The position numbers were made by a program, and so were the translations under genes. Shown in pieces: positions 58,115-64,000 of a stretch of 64,000 nucleotides of DNA; position 1 is the first letter of the stretch, and every line of letters starts with the position of its first letter. The DNA lies in contig QANY01013583.1 of the NCBI GenBank assembly GCA_003255025.1, forward strand, positions 1,543,194-1,607,193, given 5' to 3'. A model generated the notes under the pieces. That model ran no database searches. It had not been told where the DNA came from and worked only from the letters and a program-made list of their open reading frames with translations. Source of the DNA: Datisca glomerata. Taxonomy: Eukaryota; Streptophyta; Magnoliopsida; Cucurbitales; Datiscaceae.

Positions 58115-58775
58115 GATTATGTATCCTAACCCAACTCAATCACAAACCAGAATTTAATCCCAACTGAGTGGAACCTCTCCAAATAATTTAAATCAAATAA
58201 CCAAATAACTAAAACAAGAACGATCGAGAGGGAAGGAAGAAGACAAAGAGGAACCTCTCCAAATAATTTAAATCAAATAACCAAATAACTAAAACAAGAA
58301 GGATCGAGAGGGAAGGAAGACGACAAAGAGAGTTATACTGGTTCGACAAGAATGCTTTCATCCAGTTTGACCCACAACTAAGAACTCCTTGACTATATCC
58401 AGAAAGAGTGCATAACACAGTACAACTCACAACAATGGCAGCAATACTACCTACCCTTCAATTTGCAGGCATAACCCTTAAGAAGAAAGAAGAATCTCAG
58501 TAACACTTTAGGAACTAGCTTACAAGATTACAGATTCACCAAGAAAGCTTATAAAACTCGTGTCCCTTAACTTGACTCCATCTCCTTATATATGCCTTGC
58601 ATGAAGTCCTTGAAAGTAAGATAACATGATAAATACGGCGAGTCCAAGTGGCATTTACTTCAATGGTAGTTAGTTACCGTTTTAATCTAAACGGTATCGT
58701 CCCACTTAAACTGTCTAGGTCACCTTTACTTACCATCCTCTTCTCCTTGAGCTTCAAAGGGGCCAATACTCAACA
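58115..58775 (-). repeat. 3' LTR of a second copia element (minus strand)
   Basis: On the minus strand it begins TGTTGAGTATTGGCC right after a purine-rich 'caaggtggagat' (58776-58787). It contains 'ggcatatataagg' (58586-58598, TATA-like) and an internal 80-bp tandem duplication. The distal boundary (near 58115) is uncertain because no partner LTR lies in the window. Confidence 0.75.
58170..58329. repeat. 80-bp tandem duplication inside the LTR
   Basis: 'gaacctctccaaataattta' starts at 58171 and again at 58251. The copies differ at only two or three bases, so the duplication is recent. Confidence 0.95.
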
Positions 58776-58849
58776 ATCTCCACCTTGACCCCTTTAGCTC
58801 GATATTAATATAGTGATCTCCCATCCTTGGTTGGTTGTGCTCGTTGCTC

Positions 58850-59210
58850 TCATTCCCCATCCTATATCTATTCTATATCTATCCTAAGAAGCTTCGAACA
58901 GTGATTGAACTTCTTAGCACTCACAACCTTTGTTCCCATATTGAAAGGATTGTCATTTGTGCTTACCTTTTCCAGGTTTACTTCTCCTTTGGCCAGGATA
59001 TATCTCACGAAGTAATACCTCACTTCTACATGCTTAGTCCTCTCATGGAAATACTGGATTTTTACACCGATGTATGGATGATTGATTGTCCACGTATACA
59101 GTGGTTGTGCCACTATAAACTCATATTTCCTTTAACAGTCCTTGTAGCCAGATTTCTTCTTTGACTACTTTACTGGTGGCAATGTACTCAGCTTCATAAA
59201 ATATCACATA
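58850..59210 (-). pseudogene. second copia element: RNase H C-terminal part
   Basis: On the minus strand, 'EAEYIATSKVVKEEIWLQGL' (59100-59205), then after a stop 'YFHERTKHVEVRYYFVRYIL' and 'VSTNDNPFNMGTKVVS' (58868-59113). This is the usual end of copia RNase H. The first half of the domain is on the other side of the 59.2-60.5 kb interruption, or deleted. Confidence 0.88.
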
Positions 59211-60505
59211 AAACAAGACCAAATCGATACAAACCAGCAACGAAAATTTGGCCAATAATGGTGCAGTACGAATCCAAGCAACAACCAGAAAGATGAGCAC
59301 CTAGAACCAATCCAAGTAAGAAATAATCAGATACACTAAAATAATCATATAACAGACAAAAGAGAAACTCCATATATCTTCACAATAATAACTAGAAAAC
59401 GCCAACTCTTTAGAAACAAAGAAGAAACTATGTTTCTACATATACAAATCACAAGTATCTGGACATTTTGAATCTAAAACTAAACCCTAAAATTTGAGAC
59501 AGAACAAGACAGAGTATTAAAAAAACAAAAACAAAATCGAACAAAACTTTGAACTCACAAAACTAAGTCTTAGATAGTGATGAATGCAAATCTTTGTAGC
59601 TAAGAGAGATAGAACGAGGAGATCTAGAGACATGGTTGAGCGATGATGAGTTTTTAGAGGAGACAAGAGGCAGCGAGAAACTGTTGACTTAAAGGGAGGG
59701 TGAAAATGAAGTCTGTGAACTTCACAGGCGAGCATCTGTGAGACGACAAGGAGGTAAATGACTCAGAGACGGAAAAGGCAAGTGTCTGAGAGATGGAGAA
59801 GGCATCGAACGACTGAGAGACCCAAAGACGGCGGCCAATGGGTGAGCGAGGGGCTGTGAGTTTTGATATTATGAATTTGGGAGGAGATTTCAGTGAACAT
59901 GGCTTGTTCATTCACTCGCTCAAGAACTTACAGCTTCGCTAGAAGCGACGGAGGGTGGGCTGGGGAAGGCAGCATACCCTTCGTTATTTCTGGCGAATTA
60001 TGAGTTCATGAGCAAGTGAATGAACAAGCCATGTTCCCTTTAGTGATCTTACAACGAACAGAAGTTTTTCCATCCCCTCTACAGTGCGGGTGCTAAGACT
60101 AGGAAAAGAATGAAATGAATTAGTTCGCTTGACCAACACGAGCCTCTAGAACTATCTTCTTTTGCTAACATCCTTTAATGACAGGCCGACCGAAGGAAGA
60201 CGCACCAGAATCCTACTTCTATCTCATCAGAAGCAGGCGCATAGGGGTATTGTCGTATTGAGGTGGATAAAGGTTAATTAATTAAATACACAATATAAAA
60301 AAGAATTAGAATATATATATATATGCGGTCTGGTTCGGTTTGGTTCAGTTTGGTGCGGTTTCTCTAATAAAACTTCAGAACGAACCAAACTTGCATAAGT
60401 TTTACTGTGTTACAACCGAACTGAGCCGCACAAACTACTTAAGCCGATTGAACTAGTGTGGTTCAGTCGGTTTGGGCGGTTTTTGTGATTTTCCTTACAC
60501 CCCTA
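59211..60505. mobile_element. unclassified insertion in the copia RNase H region
   Basis: It splits or replaces RNase H sequence. The right part (about 60330-60505) has 'ggttcggtttggttcagttt' and its complements and ends 'ttacacccctaa', which resembles the end of the hAT-like element at 3679-5514. A 34-bp inverted repeat lies at 59895-59928/60002-60036. The G/C-richer block 59930-60240 has organelle-like words ('gcttcgctagaagcgacgg'). Both ends and any target duplication remain undefined, so it may be several insertions. Confidence 0.4.
59895..60036. repeat. 34-bp inverted repeat
   Basis: 'gaacatggcttgttcattca' and onwards (59895-59928) is matched by its reverse complement at 60002-60036 with two or three differences; spacer about 73 bp. 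It could fold into a hairpin. Confidence 0.85.
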
Positions 60506-60514
60506 ACTGCAATA

Positions 60515-61300
60515 GAATATGGTTCCTTTTCCATTCTTTCTTTCTCTAAGTCATCTTTGGGACATAGTTATGCTGAGAGTTGAAAATGGGCTGCTAGAGG
60601 CATAATGATACGTTTAGCATCACCCATAGAGAATTTGTGAATCAATTTTTGGAGATATGCATTCTAAGACAGCTTTAGTGTTCCTTTCTTCCTATCTCTA
60701 CAAATATCAATGTCTGGTATCCTCTTTACCCTTCTTATTTTCTCCTTGCTATGACATGCTAGAAGCATATCATCTACATATATAAGAAGGTAAAATGTCA
60801 TTTCTTCATTTTCAAACTTATCAAAGTACAAACAACTGTCAAAACTTCTTCTCATGAATCCTATATTTTCCATCAAGTTGTCAACCTCTTCTACTATTGT
60901 CTTTGGGACTACTTCAGGCCATACAGATATTTCTTCAGCAGGGACACCAATTGTTCCTTCCCCTTCTCCTATTGTCTTTAGGACTACTTCAGGCCATACA
61001 GATATTTCTTCATATAGATTATTTCCTCAAGTTCTCCCTGCAAAAGTGTTATCTTCACATCCATTTACTCCAACTCCCAATCATTTTGAGTTACCAAAGC
61101 AAGGATGATTCTAATTGACATGTATTTGGCTACAGGGGAAAAGATTTCATTGAAATCTATACCTTCCCTTTGGGTCAATCCCTTAACAACTAACCTTACT
61201 TTGTATCCCACTGCTTTAGTAGGAGAATTCCCTTCATTAACCTTAAACAACCACTCACTGTCAATTACCTTCTACTAGTGTGGTTTTGGGACCAGACTCA
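60515..61300 (-). pseudogene. second copia element: reverse transcriptase
   Basis: On the minus strand, 'AVGYKVRLVVKGLTQREGID' and 'FSPVAKYMSIRIILAL' (61065-61250), then 'FDSCLYFDKF' and the active site 'LLIYVDDMLLACHS' (60664-60876), then 'MGDAKRIIMPLAAHFQLS' down to about 60515. A duplicated stretch ('ctttgggactacttcaggcc' near 60900 and 60973) disrupts the part between the two blocks. Confidence 0.9.
60884..61018. repeat. ~73-bp tandem duplication within RT
   Basis: 'ctattgtctttgggactact' followed by 'tcaggccatacagatatttc' starts at about 60893 and again at about 60967, separated by a G/C-richer 'caattgttccttccccttct'. It accounts for the duplicate open frames seen on the plus strand there. 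Confidence 0.8.
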
Positions 61301-61534
61301 ATGTCTTGTTATAATGAAGGGAATTGATCTCATCCTTCATGGCTCTTAGCCATTTACTAGCATTTTTGCTAGTTCTGGGCTCTTTGTCTCCAATCAGGTT
61401 TCCTGAGAACAGGGCAAAGGCTATAAGGTCAGCATGGGAGTACTTGGGGGGTTTTTCACTCTTCTTTCCCTGTCTCTTGCAAGTTGGTAATTCTTGAGTT
61501 GATTTCCATCAATCTAAGTATGATTCTCTTCTAT

Positions 61535-62480
61535 TTAAGTTTGATCATTTCTTTGTTGTTCATGATGATCATGCAGAGTGTCATCTGAGGCTTTAGAGTG
61601 GTCTCTTAAGCTCGAATCAGGTATGAAAGATTCCACCTCAAACTTAACTCTATTTGATTTTTCAGGTTTCCTTCTGTCCTTTTCTACCGTGCAAGTGTAT
61701 GATTCAAGGCGTGGCATGTCAAGTTCATTAAACTTTACATCTCTACTGATATTAAACTTCATGTCACATAGCTCTTTAGCCCAAAGCCTGTAACCTTTTA
61801 CCCATTCTTGATAGCCTAAGAACACACACTCAACATCTCTTGCTTCTAACTTTCCCATACTTTGGTGTGCATATGCTACACAGCCAAATACCCTAAAGTG
61901 GTCCAACCTAGATGGCTTTCCAGTCCACCTTTCCATTGGAGTTCTGAGCTCTATGACACTGGATGGACTTTTATTAATAAGATAGGTGGCAGTAGTGATA
62001 GTCTCCCGCTAGAATTTCTTATTTAGGCTAGAACTGGCCAGCATACACCTCATTTTATCTAGGAGGGTCCTATTCATCCTCTCTGTAACCCCATTCTGTT
62101 AAGGCATGTGTCTTACAGTCTTGTGTCTTTGAATACCCTTTTCTTTACACAAATTATCAAATTTAGGGTTGCAGAATTCTAACTCATTGTCAATCATTAA
62201 TGTCTTAAGCCTCTTATTTGACTGATTTTCTATCAAGACTTTCAACTTCTTAAATTTGTCAAAAACTTCATCTTTGGGTTTTAATAGATATGACCAGACC
62301 CTTCTAGAGTAGACATTTACTATAGAAAGGAAGTAAAGATTACATCCATATGTCTCAATGAGATAGGGTCCCTACAAGTCTGCATGCACATATTCCATGA
62401 TTTCAGTTGAATGGTGTGATGTAGTACTAAATTCTAGTCTGTGATGCTTCTCAAGTATGCAGTATTTACAAAATTCAATG
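61535..62480 (-). pseudogene. second copia element: integrase
   Basis: The core on the minus strand from about 62400 reads 'HADL*GPYLIETYG', 'LMIDNELEFCN' and 'NGVTERMNRTLLDKMRCML', giving the D, D, E triad. An open C-terminal frame 61535-61936 follows, with 'DHFRVFGCVAYAHQSMGKLE' and 'ECVFLGYQEWVKGYRLW'. At least three stops interrupt the core. Confidence 0.9.
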
Positions 62481-62495
62481 CTAGGTAGATATTTC

Positions 62496-63240
62496 TTACC
62501 CAAAACATCCATGATTACTTAGCAATTGGATTCCCTTGTCACTGATGTGGCCCATCCTTTTGTGCCATAGCATCACCTCACAAAGATCTGACTTACACAC
62601 CATTAAAGCACTCATTATGACAGTGTTGCCTAGCATAACATAGAGGCCATTTCTTTTCACCCCTTTCATGTACAACAGGGAACCGTTAGTGACATTCAAC
62701 ATGCCCTTTTCAGACTTGTAGGTGTATCCAACTTCATCAAGTACTCCCAGGGATACCAATTTTTTCTTAAGCTCAAAGACATACCTTATGTCATTCAGTG
62801 TCTTCACTATACCATCATACATCTTTACAGATACTGAACATGTTCCATAAACATCATAAAACATGGTCAATTCCTATTAGAACCTTTCCTCATTCTGTCT
62901 CTTAAAGGTTACAAACCAATCCCTAGTAGGTGTTATATGATATCTACATCTAGAGTCCATAATCCATTATGTGTCATTTGCCTCAGTTGATACTACAAAG
63001 ACCTCTCCATCAATGTAGTTATCAATCATTGTAGCAAGGTCTTCATTACTGGCAACCTTCTCATTTTGCTTGTTCTTCCATTCAAAGAAAAACCTTTTTA
63101 AGTGCCCTTATTTGCCACAGAAGAAACACTTTTTCTTGATTTTTCTTCCTCTTAATTGTGACCTCCCTTGGCTACTACCTTTACACTTTCCTCTGTCATT
63201 TTGACTGTTAGATCTTTGGACACTTCTTTCAAACAAAAGT
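62496..63240 (-). pseudogene. second copia element: zinc knuckle, protease, GAG-pre-integrase
   Basis: 62496-62870 is open and carries 'VFELKKKLVSLGVLDEVGY', 'KRNGLYVMLGNTV' and 'LWHKRMGHISDKGIQLL', the GAG-pre-integrase domain. Upstream, at about 62960, 'MDSRCRYHITPTRDWF' is a damaged protease active site (D-S-R, where the family has D-S-G). At about 63110 'CFFCGK*GHLKRF' is a zinc knuckle with a stop and the last Cys replaced by Phe. Confidence 0.85.
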
Positions 63241-63924
63241 GTGATTTCAACCTACGGCAGAAAGCAGAAGGGAAAGACATATGACAGAAAGTAATCCCCT
63301 CTAAGCACCCAACTCATGGAGTTAAACACAAGACTGACTTCGCCTAAGTTCTTCTATCAATCCTCTGGCCCTTTCTTAACTCCTTATTCTATAAACCGGT
63401 CATTGGTTGATCTAATTGGAACCCAAACACACGAGAGCCCAGCCCGAGATGAATGTATGGTTCCCTGGTGCTTCATGGGATGGGCGTTCTCAGTCCTCCA
63501 TCCTCTAATCTAACCCTACCTCGCTCGCTCAGATCTGCCGGCACAATAAAAGAATGAGAGAACTAATATGCTTGCTTGTACAGGCGAGGACCACTTGGCT
63601 AGGGCACGATAGAGGAGCTTCGAGTGACTTGTTATGGCTATCGAAGAGAAAAGTATCAAGTCACTCAAAGCTCTGCCCCTTGCTTTGCCCCATGTTGTCT
63701 CCCTCCAATTACCCCACCAAAGAGGTCAAAAATTCAATCAATTGCCCTTCCCGTTCTCATCAAATAAAAGACTACCATACGCTCCCTTTTTCAGCCAGCT
63801 ACGCTCGTCTATCTCATCTATAAGCATTTTTATCCGCTCACGCATGAGATCAGATCGACTATTCTACTACCATCTTGTTGAAGGTATTTTCTTCATTAGG
63901 ATGGATAATGAAAATATTCTTCAT
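63241..63924. other. G/C-richer, organelle-like DNA, no gene identified
   Basis: Composition changes sharply at about 63240. Words such as 'gcttgtacaggcgaggacc' and 'agcttcgagtgacttgtt' look like plant mitochondrial intergenic DNA to me, but I cannot confirm this without a search. Open frames at 63316-63513, 63554-63823 and 63634-63957 overlap each other and resemble no protein. Confidence 0.35.
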
Positions 63925-64000
63925 AACCTTAGAGACCCGAACCAAGGAATCGCTTAGATATGATGCAAATTGGATCTTGTTCTATTATTGATCAGAGATT
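63925..64000 (+). pseudogene. plastid ycf2-like fragment (nuclear organelle DNA)
   Basis: From 63939 one frame reads 'EPRNRLDMMQIGSCSIIDQR', which matches a conserved stretch of the plastid ycf2 protein with a few substitutions. It runs off the window. Upstream (63925-63938) the match is imperfect by a two-base insertion, and further left no ycf2 is seen, so this is a broken piece. A nuclear copy of plastid DNA, or plastid DNA carried within a mitochondrial segment, would both fit. Confidence 0.7.

Larger units (their letters stand above)
58776..63240 (-). mobile_element. second Ty1/copia element, decayed (minus strand)
   Basis: Reading leftwards from 63240: zinc knuckle, protease, GAG-pre-integrase, integrase, RT, RNase H, polypurine tract, 3' LTR. 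Frames are broken by stops and shifts throughout. Capsid and the 5' LTR are missing: at about 63240 the similarity stops and organelle-like DNA begins. Between about 59215 and 60505 the RNase H part is replaced or interrupted by unrelated sequence. It is clearly a different family from the plus-strand copia at 53.2 kb. Confidence 0.88.

Overview
This is nuclear DNA from a flowering plant. The evidence is Ty1/copia and Ty3/gypsy retrotransposons with initiator-tRNA-Met type primer sites, hAT, CACTA, MULE and Helitron transposon remnants, a family-1 plant glycosyltransferase, captured exons of plant genes (PILS, PFP-alpha, BRI1-like kinase), and a piece that matches plastid ycf2 at the right edge. 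I cannot name the species. The window is almost entirely repetitive, and only one host gene looks intact.

Layout. 1-3.4 kb: degenerate tandem repeats, a C/T-rich tract, three 185-bp tandem units and a poly(A)-tailed retroposed insertion with target-site duplication (TSD). 3.4-6.4 kb: a tandemly duplicated segment whose first copy is split by a deleted hAT element; the second copy preserves the unsplit site. 8.2-11.4 kb: a decayed but structurally complete hAT transposon (minus strand). 13.1 kb: FAR1-type fragment. 13.7-15.7 kb: gutted Athila/Tat-like gypsy remnant. 17.6-25.4 kb: LTR-retrotransposon-like sequence with a TATA-containing segment, a minisatellite with two unit lengths, a 654-bp tandem duplication and a nested 2.4-kb copia derivative that keeps gag but no pol. 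25.9-32.75 kb: Helitron Rep/helicase pseudogene. It is split by a 3.76-kb CACTA element that carries exons of two unrelated host genes. 33.7-36.2 kb: short-unit satellite arrays. 36.5-46.6 kb: complete but dead chromodomain-bearing gypsy element with 2.38-kb LTRs.

49.5-51.0 kb: an intact, intron-less UDP-glycosyltransferase resembling the UGT72 group, on the minus strand. A 1.4-kb MULE-like element with ~200-bp terminal inverted repeats and a BRI1-like kinase fragment sits about 200 bp upstream of its start codon, and its TSD overlaps the presumed TATA box. 53.2-58.1 kb: a structurally complete copia element with a perfect TSD and a long intact integrase-RT-RNase H frame, but two gag frameshifts and one in-frame stop. 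58.1-63.2 kb: an older copia element on the minus strand, its RNase H region interrupted by unrelated sequence. 63.2-64 kb: organelle-like DNA ending in a ycf2 match.

Taken together, the region is a nest of transposons in which three separate elements (CACTA, MULE and possibly the organelle insert) have moved host or organelle sequence. The most informative signals are the two gene-capturing elements, the empty-site evidence for the first hAT insertion, and the possible effect of the MULE on the glycosyltransferase promoter.
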